Part shown: positions 51,183 to 60,470 of the stretch, one piece after another
Layout: each line of letters opens with the position of its first letter
Numbering within the stretch: position 1 is the first letter of the stretch
DNA from: DAOTUB01 sp034437455
Lineage (GTDB): Bacteria > Chloroflexota > Anaerolineae > B4-G1
DNA: 64,000 nucleotides
Assembly: GCA_034437455.1 (NCBI GenBank)
Contig: DAOTUB010000002.1
Location: forward strand, 1-64,000
Direction of reading: 5' to 3'
Position numbers and translations under genes: made by a program
The notes under the pieces: generated by a model
What the model was told of the DNA's origin: nothing
What the model saw: the letters and a program-made list of their open reading frames with translations, nothing else
Database searches by the model: none

Positions 51183-51989
51183 CTCGGATGCAGTTGCCAT
51201 TGTGCGTTCAGAGCGATTGTCGGACGCCGGCTTTCAGTCTTCAAAGTCCAGGCTTTGGGGCCGATCGGGAATCGCTTGCGAGCAGATGTCGGCGTACTGT
51301 TGCCGTGTCTGCTCAAACTCTGGATCCAGCTCCAGCGAGCGATCCATCAGGCGACAGGCCTGCGTCTCGCCATGCAGATACCACTGGAGCAAAGCCCACT
51401 CGTTCAGCAGTACGACGTTTTGCGGCGCCAGCCTCAGGGCCTCGGCATAGTAATTGTCTGCTGCACGCAGGTGTGTCTCCGCTGCCACGCCGCTCTCCAG
51501 AGCGGCGGCCTGTCGGTGGAAACGACTCAAGTTGGCGACATGGTCGGGGTTCAGGGGGTTGAGCACCAGGGCGCGCTCCAGTGTCTCTTGCGCCCTCTCC
51601 AATTGGGCGGGGTCTTTGCTACCTTGCTCCAATTGCGCCCGGCCCAGGTGGATGTAGTAAAAATCCTCTTGAGAGGCCAGCTCAACGGCGCGCTCGTACA
51701 GTTGGATGGCCAGCGACCATTGCTTCTTCCAATCATAGGGATTGGCCGCCTTGAATATGGCGTCGGCCTGCATTGGGCGCACGCACGTCCCCAGGATGAG
51801 GGCGACCGTGCTGACGGCGACCAGGACATAGAGTGGGAAGGCGAAGAGACTGCGCCGGCCCTGCGACGCCAGCGGAACGCGAGCGCGACACTCAACAGAC
51901 CGACGAACGCGACGCCCCAGGCCAGGAGGGGGAATGCCGTCCCCGTCTGCTGGGCGAGCTGGAGAACGCCGTCCATAGTACTCAGATTC

Positions 51990-52100
51990 GTATCTTCTCA
52001 ATAACTTGGGGTGAATCTGTTCGTAGTGCGCACTTCAGTGCGCTTTTAGGGGCGCTGAAGCGCCTACTACGAACAAGCCCCCGGTTTATTGAGAAGATAC
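51990..52100. mobile_element. 111-bp MITE-like element with 8-bp target duplication
   Basis: Perfect 15-base terminal inverted repeats (GTATCTTCTCAATAA and TTATTGAGAAGATAC) enclose nested arms (TTCGTAGT and ACTACGAA). TCAGATTC is duplicated at 51982-51989 and 52101-52108. The element breaks the O-antigen ligase gene and has no coding capacity. Confidence 0.87.
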
Positions 52101-52807
52101 TCAGATTCGGTCCTGGGAACGGTTCCATCATATTCGTCAGCAATCCGTTCACCATCAGGCCCGCGCCTGCCAACAAGGATAAAGCCAGCGCAACCAGCAG
52201 GCCGTTCATAAGCAGGTGAGGTTGCTGACGGGAGGCAGATTCTTCCTCAGGCTGTCTGCGTCTGGCCAGCGCGTTGACGATAGCCGTTGCCGCCGCCAAC
52301 CCGAGGCCGATCAGTATCACGATACCCGGCCAGATGCCTTCCAATGGCGCGCGCAGGAATCCGGCGGTAGCTGCGACGACGAGAGCAATCATCGGCAGGA
52401 GAAGCAGGGCCATCCCAGAGGGTGACGGCTGGAGAGAAAGGTCGGGGGTTCGAGGTTCTTCTGTGGTTTCTTCCTCACGATGGGCGATCAGGGCGGCCAT
52501 AGTCCCCAGCCCGACCCAGAACAGCAGTCGGGTGGAGATGATGGGAATGCTGAACTGCGCCTCGACGAAATGGGCCAGCCCGGCCCAAAGCACGCCGCTG
52601 GCGACGACGGCCTCGATAGCCTGCTCTGCCGTCCAGACTTTCACCACTGCAGCGCCGAAAAAGGCCACCAGCAGGAGCAGAAAAACGACCACGCCAGCCC
52701 AACCCAAATTCACGCCCACGTCGAGCAGTTGGTTGAAGGCACGGTCGGGCGAGGCGGTTCGCGCCTCGTAGTGGCCCAACTCTGGTTGGTAAACCTGGTT
52801 GTAGGTG

Positions 52808-52928
52808 CAGCAATTCCCGTTTTGTAGCCGCGCTTTCCATAGCGCGTGCATTTTGCCACATAAAGCACCCTTCGCGATATAGAAATCGCGGCTACAACTC
52901 TCGTTTTTTCCCATAACGGGAATTGCTG
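52808..52928. mobile_element. 121-bp MITE-like element with 9-bp target duplication
   Basis: The terminal inverted repeats are CAGCAATTCCCGTT and AACGGGAATTGCTG, with nested arms TTGTAGCCGCG and CGCGGCTACAA. TTGTAGGTG is duplicated at 52799-52807 and 52929-52937. It is the same family as the element at 15631-15758 and shifts the O-antigen ligase frame. Confidence 0.92.
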
Positions 52929-54124
52929 TTGTAGGTGAGAAACATCGTCTCTGGCCCGTAGCCCAGCAGAGAGCGCAGCGGGGCCAAGCGGTCGGGCTGG
53001 GCGCCCACGGCAGGACGAGTGTAGAACAACTCCCGCGCCCCTTGCCAGATGAGTTGGCGCACGATCATCTGGGGAGATTGGTTCGATCCGGCAAGCCGCA
53101 CGATGGGCGACTCGGCGGGCGAAATGTCGGTGAAGCTAAAGACGACCAGCGCGAGCAGGATACCAAAGAGCAGAATCCCCGCCAATCCGAGAGGTGCCCG
53201 CCGCCTCCGGGGGTTTTGGAGCAAGGCAGCGACCAATAATAAGACAGCAGGAACCGCAGCAGCCAGCAACGCCAGAGGTGCGATCCGGGTATCGGTGAGC
53301 GCCAGCGCATAGATCTGTAGGCCCAGAACGACCAGCCCGCCGATCAGGCACAGGCTGTAGACGACGGTCTTGGCTCGATCTTGCCCCGCGCCTCGGATAG
53401 CAAGAACCAGGGCGACCAGTCCAGAAAGTGTGAGGGGGATCACCATGACCAGGTAGGCGGCCAAAAAGTCGGCGTTGCCGAGCGTCGAGGCGACGATAGG
53501 CCCCGATGCGCTCCAGGGCAGCGGATCTGCCCCGGCGCTTTGGAGCACGGCGTAGATCGTCACGGGGAGACTGCCCAACGCGACCGCCGCCAGCAGCCGC
53601 CCCACCTGGTCGCGGGTGCGCAGGTGAGTGGCGACGAGCAAGCCGATGGCGATCAGGCAGAAGGTGAGATAGGCGCCCTGTCCTCGCTGGTAGGAGCCCA
53701 TCAGGCTGATGCGCGGGTGGACCGAGGCGAGCGTCGAGCCAAGATAGACGATGGCGAAAAGTACAGAGAGAATGATCAGGACGTAGAAAAGTTGTGGGCG
53801 GCGATGCTGGTTAGAACTGACCCACTCAACTCCGTTCCTCCATCGGGAGATGGCCCGTTCAACCGCTTTGATCAACCAGGCGGCTGCCATCACGAGCGCC
53901 AGGCTGCGCAAAAGCATCCCTTTGTCAGGCTCGAAAACGCGAGCCGTGCGCACGTTGAAGAAAGCGGGTATCAAGACGACGGCCAACAGCCAGCCCGCTT
54001 CGATGAACCGATCACAAATCCGACTCAATGGCGGTTAGCGTCGGATTGTCCCAATCCGCAACCGCCCTACATTTTCGTCCTTCTGGGTGAATGGAGTTCA
54101 TGGTGCCTCCTTACTTTCCAATCG

Positions 54125-55018
54125 TCAGTCGAGGATAGTGAATTCCAGGTCATCCACCCACACCTGACCTCTCCCCTCCAACGCGATTCCAAACAGGATG
54201 TTGATGCTGTTTTCAGGAACGTCCAGGCAAACCTCGTATCTCTCCCAATCGGCTGTGCTCAACAGCGGTTGTTCCTCGAAACCTAACACCCGGCGTCCCA
54301 GGCCATCCGCGCGGATGTGAAAGGTTGCACGACCCTGCACGGCTTCTGTTTTGACATATCCGGACATGCACAGTCGCCTTCCACGATAATGGTCCGCCCG
54401 GAACATCTGCATCAACGCCCCGGGACTCGTTGGCGCGGGCGCTTTCGATTTGACGTACCCGCTGGCTCGCCCGTTGTGGGCCACCGTCCGATCTACTCCC
54501 ATCTCATAATCACAGACCTGCTCGGCAGCCGCAAACCAACCGGGTAAGAGTTCTCCACCACAGGTGCTCGTGACCTGATCGATACTGACGAGGTCAGCCG
54601 CCTGGGTATAGGTGCCCGTCGGCGACCAGTTGGCGCTCCGGGGACTGCCGATGGCCAACGCGGAGCCAGTGACAGGCTGGTTAAGGAGAATGAGCAACAC
54701 GAACGCTTGCAGCGCCAGCGTGACCAGCGCAGCCGCGCCGGAGAAAAGCTGGCGAGACGGTATCCACGCCAACTTGCTTGGTTTTCTCACGCGAGGCTCA
54801 ATCGCGGCATAGGTCATTTGGGGCGACGGATGAGCGGCCCGCAGATCGGCCAGCAGGCTGTGGTGGACGCGCCGTTGCAGCGCCTCGTGATCGGCCAGGC
54901 GGCCCCGGCAGCGCGGGCAGGTCGCCAGGTGTCGGTCCATCGTCTCCCGCTGAGCGTCGGTGAGGGTCTGGTGAATGTAACTGGTGAATTGGTCCTCGCT
55001 CAAATGCGCGTTCATCAT
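54125..55018 (-). CDS. Membrane anti-sigma factor with zinc finger and a carbohydrate-binding-like outer domain
   Basis: The 297-residue protein has an N-terminal zinc-binding anti-sigma domain (HLSEDQFTSYI and MDRHLATCPRCRGRL), a membrane segment (AAALVTLALQAFVLLILLNQ, ~103-122), and an outer part with a galactose-binding-like jelly-roll (YRGRRLCMSGYVKTE and QVWVDDLEF). The inner domain holds the sigma factor, and the outer part could sense a surface glycan. ATG 55018 overlaps the sigma stop (ATGA). The ligand is inferred. Confidence 0.8.
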   Translation of the reverse strand: MMNAHLSEDQFTSYIHQTLTDAQRETMDRHLATCPRCRGRLADHEALQRRVHHSLLADLRAAHPSPQMTYAAIEPRVRKPSKLAWIPSRQLFSGAAALVTLALQAFVLLILLNQPVTGSALAIGSPRSANWSPTGTYTQAADLVSIDQVTSTCGGELLPGWFAAAEQVCDYEMGVDRTVAHNGRASGYVKSKAPAPTSPGALMQMFRADHYRGRRLCMSGYVKTEAVQGRATFHIRADGLGRRVLGFEEQPLLSTADWERYEVCLDVPENSINILFGIALEGRGQVWVDDLEFTILD

Positions 55019-55539
55019 ATTCTTTCCTCTTCCAGAACGGATAGCTTGGCCGGAGCGAGCGTCGCGCGCAACTGCTGATAGGCCAATCGCACCCGCGATT
55101 GGGCCGTGCGCAGGGGGCACCCCATGATCTCGCCCATCTCCCGGTAGGTGTGACCGGCCCAGTAGCGGAGCAGGATCGCCTCCCGCAGAATCGCCTGGCG
55201 CTCTGGATTGGGGGTTGGCGCGGGCAGATCGTTCCCGCGTTGCAGCCAGGCGGTCAGGGAGAGGCTGGGCAGACGGCGGCGGCGTTGCCGGTCTCGGCAC
55301 CGGCTGACGGTGATGACGTGCAGCCAGGTGGCAAAGCTGGCTCGTTTCGCGTCGTAGCGGTTGATGTGGTTCAGGGCGTAGGCGAGGGCGTCCTGTGCCG
55401 CCTCCTCGGCGTCGGATGGGTTGCCCAGCAAGCCATATGCCAGCCGGAAGACCCGCTCCCGATGGTGATCATACAGAACTTTGGCGGCGCGCTCGTCGCC
55501 AGCCTGCCAGCGTTGGATCAATGTGTCAATGTCGGGCAT
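55015..55539 (-). CDS. ECF-family RNA polymerase sigma factor
   Basis: The 174-residue protein has region 2 (YDHHRERVFRLAYGLLGNPSDAEEAAQDALAYAL) and region 4 (LLRYWAGHTYREMGEIMGCPLRTAQSRVRLAYQQL), as in ECF sigma-70 factors. Its anti-sigma gene follows with a 4-base overlap. The divergent CotH-type surface gene is a possible target. GAGG precedes ATG 55539, and a TATAAT box lies just upstream (55553-55558). Confidence 0.92.
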   Translation of the reverse strand: MPDIDTLIQRWQAGDERAAKVLYDHHRERVFRLAYGLLGNPSDAEEAAQDALAYALNHINRYDAKRASFATWLHVITVSRCRDRQRRRRLPSLSLTAWLQRGNDLPAPTPNPERQAILREAILLRYWAGHTYREMGEIMGCPLRTAQSRVRLAYQQLRATLAPAKLSVLEEERI

Positions 55540-55599
55540 AATACCTCATAATATTATACGCGAGAAAAAGAGAATTTGATCACCGAATGGACGTTTACT

Positions 55600-55629
55600 T
55601 TGCTGAAACCATCACACCCGTGGTATACT
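55600..55629 (+). promoter_or_regulatory. Promoter of the CotH/beta-helix gene
   Basis: TTGCTG and TATACT are 18 bases apart, about 35 bases before ATG 55664. The boxes look like a housekeeping promoter rather than an ECF one. Confidence 0.5.
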
Positions 55630-55663
55630 AGTGACAGACTACGGGTTGTCAAGCCGGTGACCA

Positions 55664-58600
55664 ATGGACAAAATCTCAGATCACAAACCTCAGATCTCGA
55701 ACTCAAAATGGCTGATTATATTCATTGGCCTTTGCTCATTGGTCATTGCTCGTTGGTCATTGGTCATTGCCACGGCTCAATCCAGCCCGCAAATCGTCAT
55801 CAACGAGCTGCAATACCACCCCCTCTCTGATGATCACGGCGAGGAGTACATCGAACTCTACAACACGGGCGCCATTACGGTGGATCTCTCCGGCTGGCAG
55901 TTCAGCGACGGCATCCATTACACCTTTCCGGCTGGCGCGTCCATCCCGCCCGATGGCTACGTCGTCGTCGGCCACGATCCGGCCACGGTCGAGGCCGTCT
56001 ATGGCGTCAGCGGTGTGCTGGGTCCCTTTGAGAGTGGCCGCCTCGACAACGGCGGCGAGCGGGTGGCAATTGAGGATGCCGGGGGCGTTCTGGTGGATGA
56101 AGTCGCTTACGACGATCACCACCCCTGGCCCGAATTGCCCGACGGCAAAGGCCCCTCGCTGGAGCTGATCAGCCCGGCCTTTGACAACAACTGCCCCTGT
56201 TCCTGGGGAGCCAGCGCCGAGCGGGGGACCCCCGGCGTGCAGAACAGCGTTTACTCGTTGGACAATATCCCGCCCTGCATCACGGGCGTGGCGCACACGC
56301 CCGTCTTTCCTACCTCCAGCCAGCCGGTGACCGTCACGGCATTGATCAACGACAACAGCACCGTCACAACGGCGACGCTGCACTGTCGTCCCGAAGGAGC
56401 GCCGGGCTACACGTCGTTGGCGATGGCCGATAGCGGCGGCAGCCTCTACACCGGCGTCATCCCGCCCCAGGCAAATGGGCTGTACGTCGAGTTCTACGTC
56501 ACCGCTGTGGACGACGAGGGAGCCGAGCGGCTCGTGCCGGACGGCGCGCCGGGGGGCGTCTCGGCAGAGACCGGTCGCTTTGTCACCGTCAGCTATATCT
56601 ACCAGGTGGAGGACACACCTCCTACCGGCGCGCTGCCCATCTATCGCCTGATCACGACGGCGGCGAACTGGACGGAACTGACCACCCGCGATCTCTTCTC
56701 CAACGTCCTGCTCGACGCGACCTTTGTCCACGAGAGAGAGGTCTTTTACAACGTCGGCATCCGCTACCGGGGCGAGAGCACCCGCGACGTCTGGCCCCGC
56801 CCCTATCGCATCAAGTTCCGCGACGAGCACGAGTTCGAGGATCGGGAGCGGATCAACCTGGTGAGCGATGAGCTGGGGCGCGAGGCGCTGGCTCACGACC
56901 TGTTCCAGCGCGCCGGAATGCCCGCTCCCAACACCCACTTTGTGACGCTCTACATCAACGAGAGTGAGCAGGGCGATTATCTGGACATTGAGCAGGTGGA
57001 CAACGATTTCCTCGAGACACACTTCCCGGATAACGACACAGGCAATCTCTATCGCGGCTTCGATGGAGCAGACTTAAAGTATCGCGGTCCCGATCCCGAT
57101 AGCTACCGCGCCTCCTACCTCAAGGAGAACAACGAGGACGCCGCCGACCCTGTCGGCGATTACTCCGACGTCATCGCGCTGACCGACGCGCTCACGAACA
57201 GTCCCCACGAGACCTTCCGCGCCGAGACGGAGGCGGTGGCCGACATGCGCCAATGGCTGCGCTGGTTCGCCATCCAGGCTGTGCTCGACAATCACGAAGG
57301 GGCGCTGTGGCTTGGCTCGGGCGACGATTACTTTCTCTACCACCGCCCTTCCGATGGCCGCTTTCTCCTCGTGTCGTGGGATCACGATTGCCTCTTTCTC
57401 TTTCCCGATCACTCGATCTGGGAACCTGACTGGCTCGGCCCCGAGATCGTCCGGCGCATCCTGCACTATCCAGATTTCACTCGCTGGTACTATCAGGACA
57501 TTGCCAGCATCGCGGCGAACGAGTTCTCGGTGGCCGAGATGTACCCACGCATCGACGCGCTGCCCGACGTGGTGAGCGGCGAGAAGCGGAACGAGCTTAA
57601 ACAGTACGTCGCCGCCCGTATCCCCGCGCTGATGGGGCAGATCCCCGGCGCGACGCTCTCCATCAACACCAACGGCGGCCAGGACTGGGTGACGACCGAC
57701 GAGGCTGTGACGCTGGAGGGGAATTGTTCTCCCCTGCGCGGCGTCACCGTCAACGGGAGCACCGAGGGCGTGCAGTATCCCGCGGCGACGGACTGGCGCT
57801 ACACGAGCGCGCTCCCGACGCGAGACAACGTCTTTGTCGTCAGCGACGGACTGGACAGCCGCACGATCACCGTCTACCGAGACATCTTTCACGGCGGCGC
57901 ACTGGCGGAGAATACCACACTCCCGACCAGCATTTATCCGTACGACATCGCCAACGACATCATCGTGCCGGCGGGCGTCACGTTGACCATCGAGCCGGGC
58001 TCGATGCTCCAGTTTCGCGCGGACCGGTATCTACGCGTGAACGAGGGGGGACGGTTGCTGGCGGAGGGCACCGTCACACAGCCGATCACCTTCACCGTAC
58101 AAGGCGGCAGTTATTGGGGTGGTATCCTGTTCGATCGCACGCAAGAGGATAACCGCATCCGCCACGCCGTGGTCGAGTACACCCGCGAGGTGATCGCCAA
58201 TCCGCGCTCGCACGGCGTCTCGGCCTATGGCGCGCGGGTGACCATCGCCGACAGCGTGATCCGCTACACCGACGACAGCGTCGCCGTCAAGACCTACCCC
58301 TGGTTCGACCGCGACCCGACGATCTATTTGCTGCACAACGAGATTTACGGCGTCGAAAGCGATGGAGTGCACGTCACCGGCGGGTACGCCTTCATCCAGG
58401 GCAACCACATCCACGACGTGCGGCGCGGCGACTATCCGCTGGAGGGGATCGAGGTCAGCCACATGACCACGCCGGCGCGGCTGTTCGACAACCACATCCA
58501 CGACGTTTCCGACGATTGTATGGACTTGAATCACTCGTCGGCCATCATCGAGCGGAACGAGCTGTACCACTGCGGCGACAAGGGCATCTCCATCGGTCAT

Positions 58601-60388
58601 CCTTCCTCCACGACGCTGGTGAATAATCTGATCTATGCCTGCCTGGGCAACGATGCGGATCCCTACAGTGGCACGGGCATCGCGGTCAAGGATGGCGCGA
58701 TCTCGCGCATCGTGAACAACACAGTGGTCGGCAACCGGCGCGGCATCTATCTGTACGAGGGCCACGTGGGCGAGGGCGGGGGCCACGGCACGGTGGTCAA
58801 CTCTATCGTGTGGGGGAACGGAGCGGCGCTGAAACTGGACGCGCTCTCCACCGTCGTCGTCACCTACTCCGACATCGAGGGCGGCTGGTCCGGCGAGGGG
58901 CATAGTCCCGTAGAGGCCACGGTGTCGTGCGGTGGCTTGGGCCACCACACGGACGCCCCTGCGGGGAATATTGACGCCGACCCGCGATTCCACGAACCTC
59001 AAAGCGGCGACTATCGACTGATGACAGACTCACTGTGCATGGATGCAGGCACGTCGGAGGGCGCTCCGGGCGAGGACTTGCGAACCGTCCCCCGACCCCA
59101 AGGCCCCGGCTACGATATGGGGGCGCACGAGGCGGTGCGGCTCTCCATCAACACCAACGGCGGGGCGGATTTCACCACGCTAGAACCGGAGGTGACGCTG
59201 GAGGGGACCGGCTCTCCCTTGCGCGAGGTCTATGTCAACGGAAACGCCGCGCAGTGCCTGACCACCTCGGTAACGGCGACCTGGCGCTACACGAGCGCGC
59301 TCTGGACGTGGGCCAACACCTTCGTCGTCACCGATGGGCTGGACGCTCTCACCGTCACGATCTACCTGGATAGGTTCCGCGGCGGCGCGCTGACCGAGAG
59401 CACCACGCTCACCACCAGCGCAGTTCCCTACTTTATCACCGACGACATCACCGTGCCCGTCGGCATCACGCTGACTATTCAACCGGGCGTGACGCTCCAG
59501 CTCTGGCCGGGACGTTCTCTGATCGTGTACGGGCGGCTCGCGGCGGAGGGGACGCCCTCTCAACCGATCCGGTTCACCCGCGCCCCCCCCTCTGTCCCCC
59601 CCAATGGGGGGGAGGAAGAAGGGGGGTGGGGTGCGATCCTCTTCGACTCCAGCGAGGCCGACAACCGCATTGCCTACGCGACGGTGGAACACGCCGGCAC
59701 ACACAGTATCATCGCCGATCATTCCAGGCTGCGCGTGGAGCAGAGCACCATCCGTTACCTGGATGGGACAGGCATCCTCGTCACCGCTGGCGACGTCGTC
59801 GTGCGGGGCAACCACGTCTACAGCGCGCGCCTGGGCATCGCACTAAGCGGGGCAGCGGCGACCGTCGAGCGAAACGAGCTGCATCACTGCACCGACCGGG
59901 GTATCGCCATCGCCTACACCTCTTCCGTGACGCTGGTGAACAACCTGGTCTATACGTGCATGGAGGGGATCGCGATTTTGGATAATTCCAGCGCGCGCAT
60001 CGTCAACAACACGGTGGCCGATAATCAGATTGGTATCAAAGTGCAGAGCGGCGATCTGGTCACGATGGTCAACTCCATCGCGTGGAGCAACGGGACGGCA
60101 TTGACGGTGAGCGCCGGTTCCGCCATCAGCGTCGCCTACTCGAATGTTGAAGGTGGCTGGCCCGGCGAGGAGAACGTCGACGCCAACCCGCTGTTCCGCG
60201 CCCCACAAAGACACAGCTACCGATTACTAGAGGATTCGCCTTGCGTGGACACGGGCACGCCCGTGGGCGCGCCAGAGGAGGACATTCGGGGCATCTACCG
60301 GCCCCATGGCGAGGGATACGACCGGGGGGCGCACGAGTTCTTTGAGTATTTCTCCTGCTATTTACCGCTGGTCTTGCGGTCGCACTGA
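55664..60388 (+). CDS. Giant secreted lamin-tail/CotH/beta-helix protein
   Basis: This 1,574-residue protein has a signal peptide (WLIIFIGLCSLVIARWSLVIA), a lamin-tail domain (~43-170; IVINELQYHPLSDDHGEEYI), a CotH-kinase-like domain (~320-660; VGIRYRGESTRD, LVSWDHD) and two modules. Each module has SINTNGG and YTSAL strands followed by a right-handed beta-helix (~760-1130 and ~1250-1540; repeated VRGNHVYSAR and VERNELHHC turns). CotH kinases phosphorylate spore or surface proteins; beta-helices usually bind glycans. Hairpin repeats add residues 1078-1101 and 1306-1322. No ribosome site is clear before ATG 55664. Confidence 0.87.
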   Translation: MDKISDHKPQISNSKWLIIFIGLCSLVIARWSLVIATAQSSPQIVINELQYHPLSDDHGEEYIELYNTGAITVDLSGWQFSDGIHYTFPAGASIPPDGYVVVGHDPATVEAVYGVSGVLGPFESGRLDNGGERVAIEDAGGVLVDEVAYDDHHPWPELPDGKGPSLELISPAFDNNCPCSWGASAERGTPGVQNSVYSLDNIPPCITGVAHTPVFPTSSQPVTVTALINDNSTVTTATLHCRPEGAPGYTSLAMADSGGSLYTGVIPPQANGLYVEFYVTAVDDEGAERLVPDGAPGGVSAETGRFVTVSYIYQVEDTPPTGALPIYRLITTAANWTELTTRDLFSNVLLDATFVHEREVFYNVGIRYRGESTRDVWPRPYRIKFRDEHEFEDRERINLVSDELGREALAHDLFQRAGMPAPNTHFVTLYINESEQGDYLDIEQVDNDFLETHFPDNDTGNLYRGFDGADLKYRGPDPDSYRASYLKENNEDAADPVGDYSDVIALTDALTNSPHETFRAETEAVADMRQWLRWFAIQAVLDNHEGALWLGSGDDYFLYHRPSDGRFLLVSWDHDCLFLFPDHSIWEPDWLGPEIVRRILHYPDFTRWYYQDIASIAANEFSVAEMYPRIDALPDVVSGEKRNELKQYVAARIPALMGQIPGATLSINTNGGQDWVTTDEAVTLEGNCSPLRGVTVNGSTEGVQYPAATDWRYTSALPTRDNVFVVSDGLDSRTITVYRDIFHGGALAENTTLPTSIYPYDIANDIIVPAGVTLTIEPGSMLQFRADRYLRVNEGGRLLAEGTVTQPITFTVQGGSYWGGILFDRTQEDNRIRHAVVEYTREVIANPRSHGVSAYGARVTIADSVIRYTDDSVAVKTYPWFDRDPTIYLLHNEIYGVESDGVHVTGGYAFIQGNHIHDVRRGDYPLEGIEVSHMTTPARLFDNHIHDVSDDCMDLNHSSAIIERNELYHCGDKGISIGHPSSTTLVNNLIYACLGNDADPYSGTGIAVKDGAISRIVNNTVVGNRRGIYLYEGHVGEGGGHGTVVNSIVWGNGAALKLDALSTVVVTYSDIEGGWSGEGHSPVEATVSCGGLGHHTDAPAGNIDADPRFHEPQSGDYRLMTDSLCMDAGTSEGAPGEDLRTVPRPQGPGYDMGAHEAVRLSINTNGGADFTTLEPEVTLEGTGSPLREVYVNGNAAQCLTTSVTATWRYTSALWTWANTFVVTDGLDALTVTIYLDRFRGGALTESTTLTTSAVPYFITDDITVPVGITLTIQPGVTLQLWPGRSLIVYGRLAAEGTPSQPIRFTRAPPSVPPNGGEEEGGWGAILFDSSEADNRIAYATVEHAGTHSIIADHSRLRVEQSTIRYLDGTGILVTAGDVVVRGNHVYSARLGIALSGAAATVERNELHHCTDRGIAIAYTSSVTLVNNLVYTCMEGIAILDNSSARIVNNTVADNQIGIKVQSGDLVTMVNSIAWSNGTALTVSAGSAISVAYSNVEGGWPGEENVDANPLFRAPQRHSYRLLEDSPCVDTGTPVGAPEEDIRGIYRPHGEGYDRGAHEFFEYFSCYLPLVLRSH
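55723..55771. repeat. CATTGGTCATTG tandem repeat encoding the signal peptide
   Basis: Short units of TCATTGGTCATTGCTCGTTG type encode the hydrophobic core CSLVIARWSLVIATA of the CotH-protein signal peptide. Such CATTGG repeats are normally spacer DNA. Confidence 0.6.
58897..58967. repeat. In-frame TAGTCCCG-family repeat inside the CotH/beta-helix gene
   Basis: GGGGCATAGTCCCGTAGAGG, an inner TGCGGTGGC/GCCACCACA hairpin, then GACGCCCCTGCGGGG form one unit. It encodes the peptide GHSPVEATVSCGGLGHHTDA between two beta-helix strands. Confidence 0.65.
59583..59631. repeat. In-frame poly-C/poly-G hairpin repeat inside the CotH/beta-helix gene
   Basis: C runs, then CCAATGGGGGGGAGG and more G runs, match the units at 7259 and 8770. 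It encodes APPSVPPNGGEEEGGWG in frame. Confidence 0.78.
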
Positions 60389-60396
60389 AAACTTAC

Positions 60397-60424
60397 TTGT
60401 GTATTGGAGTTTCTCGTGTATACT
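60397..60424 (+). promoter_or_regulatory. Promoter of the LURP-like gene
   Basis: TTGTGT and TATACT are 16 bases apart, about 47 bases before ATG 60471, just past the end of the CotH gene. Confidence 0.6.
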
Positions 60425-60470
60425 GGTGTCAGGTTTTGAGACTGCCTCACTCAAGGAAAAGGAGGTCATT

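Larger units (their letters stand above)
51234..54028 (-). pseudogene. O-antigen ligase/TPR protein gene broken by two mobile elements and a frameshift
   Basis: Three frames together encode one protein. Part 1 (54028 to ~52938) has membrane segments and ends LGYGPETMFLTYN. Part 2 (~52798 to 52101) continues NQVYQPELGHYEARTASPD, the ligase core. Part 3 (from 51981) has MDGVLQLAQQ, a membrane segment and, after a one-base shift near 51870, TPR repeats to the stop. Between the parts are elements 52808-52928 and 51990-52100. Taking out each with one target duplicate joins the frames exactly. Repairing the shift gives about 848 residues. It is probably inactive. Confidence 0.85.

Noticed and set aside
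52892..52914. Two independent genes at 51982-52914 and 52892-54028
   Set aside because: Their apparent ends lie inside a MITE, and removing it with one 9-bp duplicate joins them in frame.
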